Shown piece after piece: positions 12,424 to 25,529 of a stretch of 64,000 bases of DNA; position 1 is the stretch's first letter, and each line of letters starts with the position of its first letter. The notes under the pieces were generated by a model. The model saw only the letters and a program-made list of their open reading frames with translations. It searched no databases and was not told the origin of the DNA. A program made the position numbers and the translations under genes. Origin of the DNA: Eopsaltria australis (Eukaryota; Chordata; Aves; Passeriformes; Petroicidae). The stretch is from assembly GCA_034509425.1 (NCBI GenBank), contig JAVTVJ010000130.1:1977501-2041500 (forward strand), in the 5' to 3' direction.

Positions 12424-15400
12424 CTTGTGTTTTACGAGAATAAAGGGAACATAAATTTTTATGGAACCGTGAACTTTTTACTGCTTATGGAGTCCCACAT
12501 GAACACTGCTGGAAGATCAAGTACCATAAGCTTGAGACATCCGTAGATATAATTATCCCAATGATTATTACTTCCCCCCCACCCCCGTGTTTCTTACCTT
12601 TTTTTTCCCATAAGACAAAATGACTAATCTATGTAAAACCTATGGAAACCATCCAGAGATATAAAAAGGAGAAGACTCTATTAAAATAAATCACTACCAA
12701 AGCCTAATAACTTTCTTCCAGCAATACAAAAGTGGATTTTGGCTTTATTCTCTTCTGGTTCATTCACAATAGGAAGGAAAGCAAGAAGTGGGGAAAGCAT
12801 TTCTTGCACGATGCAGAAACGGCTCCACAGATTTCAGTCTGTAATTCCAAATACCCAATGTGCACCATGCCCTCAGCTGGTGTGAGAAATTGCTTGTCTG
12901 CTCTGAAGTCACTGTAGCTACTCCAATTCAGATTAGCTCTAAAAGCCTCTTCCACCAAGATGTATTGCAGTAATGCACTGGTATTATTTAAGTCCCGATT
13001 TAAATGTACTACAGAAGAGGTATTTTTTTGTGCAAGAAAACCCAGAAACTCAGGACATTGTGTCAACATTTGTCTCCTGATTAAGTCTTTTGTCACTGTG
13101 ATTTTCATAAGAAGAGCTATGAATGGATTTATAAGAGACAGTGACCATGAAAATGTCTCTGAGATGACTGTTTTATTATGCTTTCTTGCTTTTCTGTACT
13201 GGGTCCTTGTAAGTGATAAAAGTACCAATGCTTTTCCTCCAGGGCAGCCAGAATGAAATAACAGACACCTTTCTGCAATAAAAAATAAAAAAATCAGCAA
13301 TATGGCTTTAGACCATTCAGAACAGGAGTCTGTAAATGCCTGGCCACTAGAGTATGGAGTGCTAAACTTGCAATACTTCTGTAATTTTCTGGGTCCCCAG
13401 AATTAACATGCACTAAAAATATTAATCCGTGTGCACGCACAATTTTAAGATAATAGGTTGGGTTTTTTTAATTATTTTTTTTATCTTTTAAGTTTGTTAC
13501 ATCACAGATATTGGCGGTGCAGCAAGTGACCTGTAACCCCTGATAATCACTACCCTCCAGAAATTAAAAAGTAGCATCAGAACCGAAAGCTGAGTTTCAG
13601 AGATAAGAATTCTTCCTCCAGCAGAAGGAACAGAACCCTCCAGCTCAGTATGTCAGAAATGAAAGTACAAGTAGAGGAGTCATTTTCATATGTCTCTTCA
13701 AAGTCTTCTCTAAACAGCAGCACAGGTAAGACTCTATGAAGGCCCTGGCCACAAGGTAAAGTCCGAAGATTCTGTCACTACCAAACACCACCCAGCCTGG
13801 ATTGGATCCCCAGGACTGGGACCGGTGAGCAATACTAAAATTAAACTTCCCCTCTGCAAATGGTTTCCAGTCACCTAAGTGTTACCAAGACAACTCCAGC
13901 ACCCAGAATACAAATTACCTTTAGGGTAGCACCATAAACTCTGAGCACTTACCAACTATGCATGCAAATTTAAATCACAACAATTTAAGTGACAACTGTG
14001 TAAACAGCAGAAACTATTAAACTATCACAGGAGTCAATGGTACTATAGTCAGGAAAAATGTTACTGGAGGCAGCAACAAAACTGAGCAAAAGGAGGAGGA
14101 GAGACACATTAAAAAGTTCAGCCTTGTAATTCATGAGTGCCAGGCGAAGGCTTCTCATTTCCTAGGAAACATCACTTTTTCTTTGACTTCTCCTTGTCCT
14201 GGATATCAACTATAAATTAGGCCCAATGTTGGGGCAAAACTTTACATGTAAGAAAGCCAGGCAGCTTTGGGTGCCAAGAGACACCGGTTATAAACAACCC
14301 TGGAGCTCTGCATTGCAATTTTTTTATTTCCAACAGCTGCACCAAGAAAAAAGAAGAAAAAAAAGAAAGAAATACACCTTCTTTTGCCTTTGGCACTGAT
14401 GTGTGAGGCATTTTTAAACTTAGTGTTTAAGAAATGCTCCGGATGCACAAATTGTTTTGAAAAAATGCTGATAAACGGAGCACAGCAGGAGTTACCTTAC
14501 TGCCCTGAAAAATTATATCAGCAAATAGCTTCAGCAAGAGTAACTATAAGGACTTGGGCAACAGAACAAAGAATTTTGGGATGTGTGACAAGCTCAGAGA
14601 CTGAAACCTAAGAATGAGGGAGGGGTGGGAAACACCAAAAGCTGCAGTCTCTATTAAAGCTGAGTAGTTTTTTTATCCTTTCGGAACATTTTTACAGGAA
14701 AGTCCCAAACACTTTACAGTCAGGACAGTCAGAGCCAGTCCTTCAGCAGGAAACCAGTGGTGCCCTTGATTTTACGCTTCCATCGGGAGGTAACTTCACC
14801 TGGCAAGAGCCAGGAGTGTGCCAGCCAAATTCCTTTCTCTCCAGCTGTCCTAGCTTCATGCAGACTGTAACAAAAAACCCCCACAACAAAACCCCAAAGC
14901 CCTGCATTTTGGGGGAAGCATCTTAAACTGGATCCCTCGAGAGCAAGCAATGGGGCAATGAGAATAACAGAAAGTGAAACAAACCACTCAGTCACCAGAG
15001 TGTTAACAGCCACTTAAGTTCTTATTTGTTATGTGAGATATATGAAAAATTAAAAATTGATTATTAGGCTCCATATTCCTTCAGCAAGACTCTTGAAAGA
15101 TCCCTGACAGGAGGTCTGGACCCTCAGGCAGCTTTGCAGATCTCCCCACAAATGAAAACCAGCAGGGAAGTTCTGCTGTCCATAACTCACATGGCTGCTT
15201 GGAAGCTGCTGAAGTGTTCACACTCTTTTGTTTTCCCTCTTACAGTGACACTTTATCAAGTGCTTGGCTACAAGAGGATTTACTGATTAAGGTATCAAGT
15301 GCAACAGCTCAACTGCACAGAGCCAAAAGCAAGGCAACGTGAGCCTGACCACTTTATCCCATCTTTTTTTCTGCTAAGGTGAAGTCCTTCCTAACAGATT

Positions 15401-18400
15401 CATAAAGTGCAGCTTATAAGTAAAAATTCTCATTCTCCTGCCAGGTAAAATTACTGTTGGAAAGTCTGCATGACCAGGCAGGAACCTCTGATAGAGTATG
15501 ACAATTTGCCCAGTGGGACTCTGTGCAGCCACAATCACTTCAGACATCGATCATTCCACGGAAGATGATGTGGGACACAACCTCCCATTATCAGACCTTT
15601 CCTTGCCCAGCTGGGAGCAACTGATGAAATCCAAGAAGAGCTTATTTTAAACAGTCCACAGAAGCCTCTTCATACCTGTGCATTAAACACCCTCCCTGCT
15701 CACCAGCCATTCCCTAAAGGCGTCATCCTGCTCTGATCGTTTAGAGACAGTAAAAGGCAGGATTTTTCCAGGACATCCTGCTTCACACCAAGGGAGGAAG
15801 ATGCTGCACATGCACAAACCAAAGGCACTTTTAAGCACCCTGGAAGTGGAACAGAGCTGTGATTGGCCCTGCTTGTAAGCCAGTGGCAAGAACGTGATCA
15901 ACTTCAGTTGTCAAGTCCACAGCAGCCCAGTCTGAGGTCAGATACTCACCTAACAGGTATCTCTGGACATGCATGTGGCAATTTTCATGAAATGAATTAT
16001 TAATAAGTAAAGATGTCCAGAAACAACCACCATCATCCCAAAAAGCAAACAAAAAACCCAACCAACATTAAATATGGGAAAAATGCGGCCACGGAATTTA
16101 GAAGGCAGATGTTTCTCCAAATGGCCATACATTTAACAGTCCTGATCCTTGGAACTCCAGCCACTGGCCAGCACTTCTCTTCTGATGCCAGAGTCATTCC
16201 CATGTCCTGCAGGTAACACACAGACTGACCATCCTCTGCCCTCAGCTCTCTGCTGGGAGAGGGGTTGAAGGGAGGAGCAGACTGGTAAAATAATCATTAG
16301 AAAAGGGAAGGGGCCTATGCACAGAGAAACACCCGCTTGCAAACTTCCTTTCTTGTGAAAGAATAAATGATTCAAGGCTGTGAAGCTGCTAACAGATAAT
16401 AGAGCAAAGCCACTTACAATACTTTAGTAAGAAAGCTCCTATTCCCTGCCTTGTGAAAAAAAGTTTTGTTTCTCATAGAGCTGACTCTATTCTTTTCCTT
16501 TTTTCTTCTCAGCTCTTGGTCTGTGGCAGTTCATTATAAGATATGAACATCTCCCTTTGTTCCTGGGTCAGCCAGGTCCTGTCATACAATTCAATTGGCA
16601 GGTGAATTTTAAATGGGTCAGAACTGATAGTAAGCTCTTAAAATGAGAATAAGCTGATTGTCCCTGGAAATAGAAAAGAACAGAGGGGACTTTCAGAGTA
16701 TCTGTGTCTCCAGATAACCTTTGTTATGTAATGGAGCTGCCTGACACTTTTTTTTCTTCCCCCTGCCATAGAAGTAACTCCGTCATGGCCTGCTAACACC
16801 AGAATAGCTGTTTATCAAGGAGAAACATGGCAAATGCAGATAAAGCCTGGAAACACTGCACAGAATCACAACCTCTGGGTCCTGCAGCCAAGTCAGACCC
16901 CTCAGGGTTGTCCTCCTTGCATTTGCAGCACAGGGGCTTCTCAGTCCCTACCAGGCTGCTGCACAGTGAGCAGGAGCAAGGCACAGGTCTAAGGCCACAA
17001 CACTGGAAGTGCCCAAATCCAAATGAAAGACTGCCAGCAGTGACCAGTCCAGCACAGCAAAGATGAACTGGTTTGCTGGCAGGCTCCTGAAGACTAAATC
17101 TGACTCTCCCCTAAAGCCAGATGCACTATGTACAAGGGTACAAAGTTACTTTGGAGACAGATGAATTTATAAATAGTTGCTAAGAAGCTTTCAGGGTTAT
17201 GCAAGTTTTCTGTGAAAACATCAAGTCCCTTGCTAACTCAAATCAAGCACAGGCTCATGATTGAGATCAAACCCTCACTCTCCTCTCCACAAGTCCTCCA
17301 AGGCCAAATGAAGACCAGTCATTTATATTTAAAACATAACTTACAATGGCTACTGCCTGCTTGGAGGCCACTGTTCAAAACTATATTCCCTCAGGAAATC
17401 CTCACTGATCAAAAGCCAAGCCAGAAGCCAAAAACCTCTTGCTTCCCCAAGTCATGCTGTGCCTCTAAACACAGCCTTAAGAGCTTTCCTAAGGGGCTAA
17501 TCTGAATTTATGTAAGCTCAAATGGAGAATAAAATCTGGCCTCTTTTGTGTTTTAGCTGCAGTGAAACCAGAAGGAAAGCAGCCATAGATCCCTGCTGTG
17601 ATTGTTGTAGTCCCAGTCCATTTTTCTCTGGACAGCTTTTCTGGTTTGAGATCAAAATGGTTAACAAGTTTTTAAATAGCAGAGCAAGAGAAAATCTATG
17701 ATTATTCCAGCTTCAGGCCTGTCCTTAGAGATTTGATATTATCTAAAAACTAATAAAACCATTCACAACAAACACATGCAACAAAATTACAATTTGGAAC
17801 AGTTTTTCCATTGTCAGCAATAGGAGACTACTTAAATTTGATTTATGTGAACACAAAATTATAAGCCTGCAGTGATATTTCCTCCCCTTTCCAATCACCA
17901 CCCTGAAAATTACGTATTGTTTTCTGCTCTATTTGAATTAATTCTTAAAACTGGAGGTTTATATCAGTTTTTATTAGTTGTTTTCACTGCTATTTCTTAA
18001 TGTGATTTTACTGTATGACTTGCCACACTGCAGAGTCTTTATTCATGCAGAAAAGAGGCTGCCAGGATGAAGTTTTAGACTGTAGCTTAGTCCTTTTACT
18101 AGCCTAAATTTTTGTGATCATAATTTATAAAATCAATAAAGTATTTTATAATCATGAAAAAGAAGGAAAAAAAGCAACAAAAAATGAAAACCACCCTCTA
18201 ACCTTCCAAGGGCACAGCAGAGCCCTAAATCAGTGACAGCTGGGATGCATCCCATTGATCCTAACCCCCTTTCTGTGGCTGACTTGTCACACAGTTTTCT
18301 TCCATCGCACCCACACAGTGACAACGCTCCCTCCTTGCCCTCAGGGCACCTATATATCAAACCCCCTCTCTCCCAGGATGCCTCTGTCTGTAATTTTACA

Positions 18401-18752
18401 GATTCAAAAGGTCAAATTTTTACCTGCATTTACTTTAATTCCATTCATACATTATTAAAACCTTTTAGGGATCACCCGCTTGCTCCAGACCCTCCCACAG
18501 AGCTGGGCAGCAAGGGCAGGCTAGCCAGGGAATTGTTATATATTCCATGTCAAGGACAACAATTCAAAGTCAGGCACAGAAGAGGAAGATGCTAAATAAG
18601 GTAATGTCTCACTATTTCTAATTTAGTTCTAAAATAGCTGGTGTTGTTTAAATATGTGTGCATTACACAATCCTGGACTCTCTCACTTGGACACATACAG
18701 CCCTTTGTCCAAAAGTAGTAAGATGCTCTACAAACCTTTCCAAGGAGCAAGC
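12424..18752. other. Unique non-coding DNA, no gene seen
   Basis: No recognisable gene or transposon. A 178-codon open frame runs on the minus strand from 13300 to 12764 just downstream of the CR1 copy. It has no family resemblance, is dominated by hydrophobic and serine/leucine residues, and has no clear splice context. A purine-rich tract lies at 14345-14372. A possible minus-strand splice donor (CAG/GTGAGT-like) near 15949 has no credible exon behind it. Confidence 0.6.
14345..14372 (+). repeat. Purine-rich (GAAA-like) tract
   Basis: An uninterrupted A/G stretch of A-runs separated by single G. It is low-complexity DNA. The opposite-strand open frames here encode long phenylalanine runs and are artefacts of it. 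Confidence 0.8.
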
Positions 18753-18769
18753 AAAAAAAAAAAAAAAAA
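18753..18769 (+). repeat. Poly-A homopolymer (A17)
   Basis: Seventeen consecutive A. I looked for a processed retrocopy ending here, but the preceding 100 bases contain no AATAAA signal and no recognisable transcript, and no target duplication is obvious. I call it a simple homopolymer. Confidence 0.9.
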
Positions 18770-20940
18770 GAAACAACCAAAAACCAATCTACCTACCTGC
18801 ACAAGAAATTCAGCTGTTTCTAATCTATTTATGAGGGGACAAAGCACCAAACAATCTATGGATATAGAATAATACCACATTCCTCTGAAAACCTGAGAAA
18901 ATATCAATCCCAAATAGCCAGTCCTGTTTCCTTCTTCATCTGTATGTACTGGAGAGCCAACACCTGCTGTAGCTTTACATCCTCTTATCAGTAGGAAGGA
19001 ATATTGATTTTTGTCCAGGGGAAAAGATGAGAAAAACAGACACATAAACAAGGTTTAACAGCATTTCCTAAAGCAACTTCTTTTTTTCTAGACTCCCTTT
19101 GAAGATTAGCAACTAGTTCATTCCTGGTAAGCTTGGAAGATTTAATCCAAAACACAGCAGAAGGCAGCATAGCAAATCAGATGTTGAGTTTAACCAAACC
19201 AAACAGAAAAGATGAGAACTTTCCAGACAATGCCTTGTCCAAACGTGGTCACTGTTTATAATGCTCAAGCACCTGTTATTGCTTATTGATTCAAAGATTG
19301 AGTGGACAGAAGTGCTATCTTACAACCAAAGGATGCACAAGTAATGCTGTGTGGCAACCTCCATGCTATCCCACAGCTCCCACACCTTGGAACACCCTCC
19401 CAGCCACTTCTACAGTGTCATGCTCTGAAGAACAGAAACCTGTGCTCTACTTGGAGTTTTCCAAACTCTCTCAAGCAGCTGCACACAAAACAAGCCAGGA
19501 CTGAGCAGGCAGGAACACTTCCTTACACCCCATTCGAAGCTTTGCCGAGGTCTCAAAGGCAGAGAACAGCCTGGTTTGAACAGCACAGTTGAACTCAAGT
19601 GACACAACTTCTCGAAAGCTCAATTCCCCAAAGAGCTGCCATAAGTCTCAGCCTACTGCGAATGGCAGCAGGTATTCCAAAGAAATCAGATTTCACTGGA
19701 AACCTGGGGAATCCAAGAAGATTTGGGGGCAGTGCTTCCCCTTCCCTCGCTCCTGTCAGTGGATGTTCGGGGTACAGCTCTGAGAGCAGTGATTGCCAAG
19801 CCCAGCTGTAGCTGTGGGCAGTGGTTTATGAAAACAAGGAATGTCTGAGGCCAGTTTCAGACCATGGGTTGCATTTTGGATCCCCTGCCATCCATTTGAA
19901 GTTGCAGATGGAAATCCTGCTCCTTAGGAAGCAAAGTCTTCCTGACAATAAAACAGGATCTGGGAAGCATCTGGCTGCCTTCCCCTATCCTGATCTCATG
20001 GGAACAGTAGCTACCACTCAATAACCTGACCTTTCAACTGGGTTGTGCTTGAATTACTCTGGTAGGCTCACTCTTTCATCCCATCTCCTGCTTTTACTTC
20101 ATCTTAATTTATTACCAATTTCCACAATGTGCTCCTTTGGTGACCTGTGTATAAACAACAGTTGCTTCTATAAATCAACTTTTTTTTTTCATTTGGTTCA
20201 AATGTACATGCCTGGCATCAGCATAACATTTTGGGCGAAAAATCTCACACTTCAGCTATCCCAGATCTTATCCTAATTTTCTATTTCCTTTTTATTTGCC
20301 TTGCAACAGAATGAGTCAGGAAATAAATTAAATTGTTAAGTTATAATGCTGCTTGTGTTACCACGCTTGGAATAAACAGACCCTATCACCACAACATGCT
20401 GAGCCACCCTAACAGCTGCCAGGACATCATAAACTCACCACGCTGCAATATCACACACCCATTCCTAAACGTCCTGCTGAGGTTTCTCCAGAGCCTGAAA
20501 ACTCCAAATATACTTTATTTCTTAACACCCTTAAGACATCCTTGTCCTAGAAACACTTCCTGTGAACAGTTAATACCAATGGCAAAGCCAAACAGGTTTA
20601 ATCCACTCCTAAGAACATTCTCAGCTGTTTAACACATTCGTTAAAAACATTTTCTCAAGTGCTCCTGCTAACTCACAGGGCACTGGGAGTAACGGATGGA
20701 CACTGCCAGCAGTGGCTGCTGCGACTGAAATGAGGGATCTTTAGACTTCCATGTTCTGCCAAGTACTAATATCAATTACGAGTTCTTGTACACTCACAAC
20801 AGATCGTGTTCACTGGTCTGTGCTTGTAAATCAGTAAATTGGCCATTATTGTAGCACCAAGCCACATTCATATCTTTGCTGTAGAGAAGGACAGCACAGC
20901 ATCTCATACCAAAGCAATAAATATATTCCCCAATGAGATA
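18770..20940. other. Unique non-coding DNA, no gene seen
   Basis: No recognisable gene or repeat. The many short overlapping open frames at 19286-19811 reflect a locally GC-richer stretch and carry no recognisable domain. Confidence 0.6.
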
Positions 20941-21038
20941 AAATATAAAAAAACCCCAGAAAACAAAACAGAAAAAAAAGCCCACACCAAAACAAAAACA
21001 AAACAAAACAAAAAACCAACAAAAAAAAAAACAACCCA
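20941..21038 (+). repeat. A-rich (AAAAC)n-like simple repeat
   Basis: About 100 bases built mostly from AAAAC, AAAAAC and longer A-runs, degenerate throughout. On the opposite strand it gives frames very rich in Phe, Cys and Val that look like membrane proteins but are low-complexity artefacts. Confidence 0.85.
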
Positions 21039-21274
21039 CAATGACATTCTGGGTGTGTCAGGGTGAGTGTGCTGGTTGTTCTGGGTTGCAGCAGGGAGCA
21101 CACTGGAAACTTTGTGTTTTACTTTCTTTCCAACAGGTAGAAAGTTTCTCATCTTACTTATTCAAAAGCAGGTAATAAATGAGGACTGTTTGTTCAATGG
21201 GGCTGCTCCTTGGCACTTGAATGAGGCTAAACAAATTTATTCCTAGTGAATCTCCACTGTCTTTAGTAGTATTT

Positions 21275-21599
21275 ACAACATCTAGATAATTTCTACAGCT
21301 TCCTCACGAGGGGAAGCGGAGGGGCAGACACTGATCTCTCCAGTGCCCAGGGATAGGACCTGAGGGAATAGTCTGAGGTTGTGTCAGTGAGGTTTAGGCT
21401 GGACATTAGATAAAGATTCTTCCCCCAGAGCGTGGGGGGGGGGGGCACTGCCCAGGCTCCCCAGGGAATGGACACAACCCCAGGGCTGTCAGAGCTCCAG
21501 GACTGTTTGGACACCGCTCTCAGGCAAGGGTGGGATTGTTGGGGTGCCTGTGCAGATCCTCGTGAGTCCCTTCTAATGCAGGATATTCTATGATTGTGG
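21275..21599 (+). mobile_element. CR1 LINE 3' fragment
   Basis: This is a 5'-truncated CR1 copy. It contains the words CCTCACGAGGGGAAGCGGAG, GGGGCAGACACTGATCTCTC, TAGGACCTGAGGGAATAG, GGCTCCCCAGGGAATGG and GGATATTCTATGATTGTGG in the order of the CR1 3' region. The subfamily differs from the 12 kb copy: its end has the CTAATGCAGGATATTCTATG form. Near the 3' end the usual segment with the 'GAGTTGGACTCGATGATC' word is missing or reduced, since GTGCAGATC runs almost straight into CTCGTGAGTCCC. A run of twelve G at 21434-21445 replaces the normal GGTGGTT-type sequence. There is no intact coding sequence. Confidence 0.92.
21434..21445 (+). repeat. Poly-G homopolymer (G12) inside CR1
   Basis: Twelve consecutive G inside the 21.3 kb CR1 copy, where the family normally has a GGGTGG-type motif. 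It probably arose by slippage expansion after insertion. Its length in the assembly may be uncertain. Confidence 0.9.
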
Positions 21600-24500
21600 A
21601 CTGGCAGAAGGGTGAATAAGCATGGATCTCATATTCTATAGGTCCAAGCAGCCCAGAGAATGTGCAAAGCTGGCTCCAATCCCAAAAGCTTTAACTTAAC
21701 CTCTCTTTTTGGTTCCCATCTTTCATCTGGAACATTAATACATAGTTCACAGGCCTGATTTTAAAAAAAATCCATTATTTAAAGTTTGCACAGTGCTTTG
21801 AAGATGAAAAGGACTATGTTTTCTCACTAGCACAGCTTCAACCCAGAGATGTGGTTTATTTTTGCTCAGGAAATTTCTGCCATTAAGTTCTGTTTGAAGA
21901 ATGCATTTATCGGGAGAAAAAATCTACTTTATATGAATAAAAAGTACCGTACTTAATAACATGCCTGAAAAAAAAAGAAAAAATAAAGAGGAAACATGGC
22001 ACAAACAGGAAAAGATTTTGGACATTATATACTGGCATGATCAGAAAGCTGCATTGTCTCCCAAAGCACCCTGGAGATTCAGGAGATCCCTGGCGTGACC
22101 CTACATGTCCATGAAACAAAACAAAGAAAGCAACTGTACTGCAGCCAAACTCTGAGGGTCCTGAGCTTCAAGAACAGTCTCTTGCTGAGTCCCCTCACTT
22201 CATACTTAGGACAATAACATAGTATAGACCCTTCCCTGTGAAGTCAGCACCTCACCTACTGGTGCCAATGGAGATTTTCTGTCTGCATGAGCAGCTCCTG
22301 CTTCACCTAAGCTGTGTCGGGATGTATGCCCACAATAAAGTGCACATTGCAGAATGTGACCAAAAGGAAAATCTTCTGTGCTTCCTTGAGTTCCTGCTGG
22401 TCAGAGGCGTATAAAAACGGGGACCTGAAGCAAGGAGCCTACATAGATCTAGACTTGCCTCTTGCCTCCCAATACTGCTGCACGAACTGCCATGTTTATG
22501 CTACTTTCACAAAATATCAAATCATGTGATTTCCCCCTCTCTTGTTTCTTTCAAAGAGGAGAGTTGTTGCTTTTGTTTTGTTTTGTTTAGTTTGTTGTAG
22601 CTGCTGGCATGTGCGAGGAGAGCAGCATCCCAGTTACAATAGTTTTGGAAGCTGGATTCATTGTGTTGTGACGGGTTGCTCAGGGCTCTCTCCACATTTT
22701 TCCATTTCCTTGGCAGAGCTGCAGGCAGTGCAGTGTCAGAAGACAAATTACAGAAGCATTTACCCAGTTCTGGGGCTTGTCAGTTGCTATTCAGCCTTGA
22801 CCGGACTGGCAATGATGGACTGAGTGCGCTCCACTACTTGTGGGACAATTTTCTTGGCACTGCAAAGAGACTTTTCATCATATTTTTGGACAAATGCACT
22901 GTGTTAAACATCACCGAGTATTTTAGGCCACAACCCTCGTTGATGTAAACCAGTGTAGCTTTACAGAAATCTGCACAGCTGTTTACATTCAGTCCTTTAA
23001 CACCAGATCAGTTTGAGAATAGGGACTTTAAAACACACAGCACTGCACGATTTGTGTTTATTGCTGTACAAGCTTTAAAATCGTCATCACAGAAGCTTCC
23101 AACACAATCATCAACCAACACCATTCCTGCAAAAGCAGTATGTGAACTTTGCCAGATTATAAACAATGAACACATATATTATCTGTGCTGTTACCAGGTG
23201 TATTTGTAAAACCTCCACAGCTCAGCAATGGTAGAAGTCACAGCAGGGTAAGTTTACCAGGGAAGCCAATTTCATATCCAGTAACCTGACTTGCTCTCAC
23301 ATCCCTCAGGCAGTTTCATCTCCTTCAGTGGTCTCCTTGCTCCTAACACTCCTTACGTTTTCCCCCAATGCATTTTCCCTCTATCACAGCAGCCATTTCA
23401 GTCTGACTTCAACTGGGTTACTTTTAATTTTAATGCACCCGTTCCTGAGCACCTGAGGTACCTACAGGTACCTGCACATCTCATGGACAACAGCCTGGGC
23501 ACCTCTCTCTGACAGTTCTCAGGTCTTGTGTTCCATCTCAAGTCCCAGAGAGGTTCACCGATACATCAGCCAAAGTGCTCAAGCTTGTTCATGGACTCAC
23601 AGCTTTGCAGGAGGACCTTTAAAGCAAGAAGGAATCTATTTTTCGTGTTTAAATCAAATATGTGAGAAATGAGGCAGTAAAAACAAAGCCTTGAATTCTT
23701 CCCCTTTCCATCTATCTCCAGTGGGACATTTCCTGCACTATCAAGGCAGTGCTATATCCAAGGCTACAAGATATCAAGCATCAGCGCAAGGATTTAACTC
23801 ACTCTCAAAATTCACAGAGCTATGAAATATCTCCAGCAGATAATGTCATTTTAGGATCCAACTCTTTCATCCCTAAAATCATTCAGAATGAAAGAGGACA
23901 TAAATCACAGCTCTTCTCTCAGGGAAGAGTGGCTTCCTACTCTTTTGCTGCTGTGGAGTCCCCCCTGATCCAGGAGTCCTGCTTGGGCTGGTTGAAGAAA
24001 GGAAAATTCCAAGCAAAACCCATTATTCTTCAGAACAAAAGAGCAAGCAAGTAAGTGAATGCCACTCAAGACAAGTTTGGGTGAGAAACAAAATGAAAAG
24101 CACATTTGTGGAGATGTAATGGATCAAATCCCCTGTGGCAGGTGCACTTCTAGAAATGTAAGTTGAGCTGTGCTCCCCTGTAGCAATCCTGTGTTCATGC
24201 CCATCAGGCATGCAGCCCTGATGCAAGGAAAGTACATTCTCTCAAATATGCAGCACTCTATCATTATTTCAAAGCCCTTCCCAATATGCTATAAGGTTCT
24301 GGAAAATATTCCTTGAACAGGTTAATTCATTCAATGGTGGGAATAGTTTAACCTGTGGTTTTGCTTTTATGATTATTGCAGAAGGTATGACATTGACCAG
24401 CAATACACAATTTAAGGAAAAAATACATTGTCTAAATCAATGTTAAACTGTGTTACTGCACCAAACATGGAAACCCAAGACAATTCTGCTTCCTTTCACC

Positions 24501-25371
24501 ACAACTTGGATGGATGGTGATGTTATATAACAGAGATACTATGGAGAAAGAGAAACCTTGCATTAGCATGACACAGCAGTGCCTAAGGGCTCCCAAAAGC
24601 AGCTGCACTGCTGCATCTGGGAGTGAAGGGGAAGAGCTGGGCTTGGAAGCAACAGCCAGGACAGGTTACACGAGGAAACCATCCAGCCAGGGATTCCAAG
24701 CAAGGATAATGGCCACTGGGTGCATCTTCCCAGCTGCCTCCTTTACACAGAAGGACGAAAATTAGCAAAGTCTGGATTACCTTTAAAGCCTTCAGCAACA
24801 ACAAGATAAAAATTACCCTGGGAGGCTCATAACAATTATTGATCACCAACAAAATCTATTAGGCTTCTAGATCCGGGTGTATTGGCACACACATGCACAC
24901 ATATCAGAAAGTAGGACTAAGAAAAAACACTTCCTGGTTTTGTTCTTTGTAGAGACATTTCTGTTTCTCTGGGCAACACCAAGACAAAAGATCAGGTAAT
25001 GCAAACATGCCAAGTCTTCTTTTCCCCATTCTTTCTCCTAATGATATATAGTGTCACTTTGTGCCCAAGTGAACCCAAGCAATGACTTGGAGTCTTTCTT
25101 GCAAAAAATATTAAATAAACTCTAAGCCATTGACTTTAAGAAAGAAGTGTCAAAGATCAAAAGTTAGAGAATGGCACTTCTGACTCAGAGCTGAGAAAAT
25201 GGCTCCTGAGACTTTGGCAAGCTTAGGGGGACCTCAACTGAGTAACATTTCAGGGATGCTTTTTGAGTTATCTGAAGGAAAACAATTACAGAGGCACTGA
25301 GTCTCTATCTGAGCAAGTCTAACATCTGGGATATCATCACATCCCATGAAGGAAGTAGGATGAAAAACTTA
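21600..25371. other. Unique non-coding DNA, no gene seen
   Basis: No gene or transposon recognised. A short TTTTG repeat occurs at 22571-22587 and two adjacent AGGTACCT palindromes at 23456-23473. Open frames are under about 100 codons and unconvincing. Confidence 0.6.
23456..23473. repeat. Paired AGGTACCT palindromes
   Basis: The 8-bp palindrome AGGTACCT occurs twice, at 23456-23463 and 23466-23473, separated by AC. The arrangement is both a direct and an inverted repeat. Function is unknown and it may be chance. Confidence 0.8.
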
Positions 25372-25397
25372 TCCTAGAAACATATATATTTCTAGGA
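25372..25397. repeat. Perfect hairpin, 9-bp stem, 8-nt loop
   Basis: TCCTAGAAA (25372-25380) is matched by TTTCTAGGA (25389-25397) around the loop CATATATA. The core word CTAGAAAC recurs in direct orientation at 25374-25381 and 25405-25412. It is the first of three hairpins within 188 bp. Confidence 0.9.
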
Positions 25398-25458
25398 GTG
25401 ACAGCTAGAAACTGCTGTGGGAATTATGCTGTTTACTGTCTCAATCACCTCATTTTCA

Positions 25459-25480
25459 TGCAGAAGCTTTTGCTTCTGCA
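25459..25480. repeat. Perfect hairpin, 9-bp stem, 4-nt loop
   Basis: TGCAGAAGC (25459-25467) pairs with GCTTCTGCA (25472-25480) around the loop TTTT. It is the second of the three hairpins. No T-tract follows, and this is a eukaryotic context, so it is not an intrinsic terminator. Confidence 0.9.
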
Positions 25481-25529
25481 CAAACTTTTCCCTATGCCAG
25501 AGATCTCCCAGTCTTTCAGGGATCATCTA

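Noticed and set aside
15945..16061. Minus-strand exon ending at a GTGAGT-like donor near 15949
   Set aside because: No acceptor with a pyrimidine tract at a sensible distance, and the translated segment resembles nothing known.
18654..18770. Possible processed pseudogene ending in the A17 tract
   Set aside because: No AATAAA upstream, no recognisable transcript sequence and no target duplication.
20794..21152. Minus-strand frames rich in Phe, Cys and Val that look like a small membrane protein
   Set aside because: They are translations of the A-rich simple repeat at 20941-21038 read on the opposite strand.
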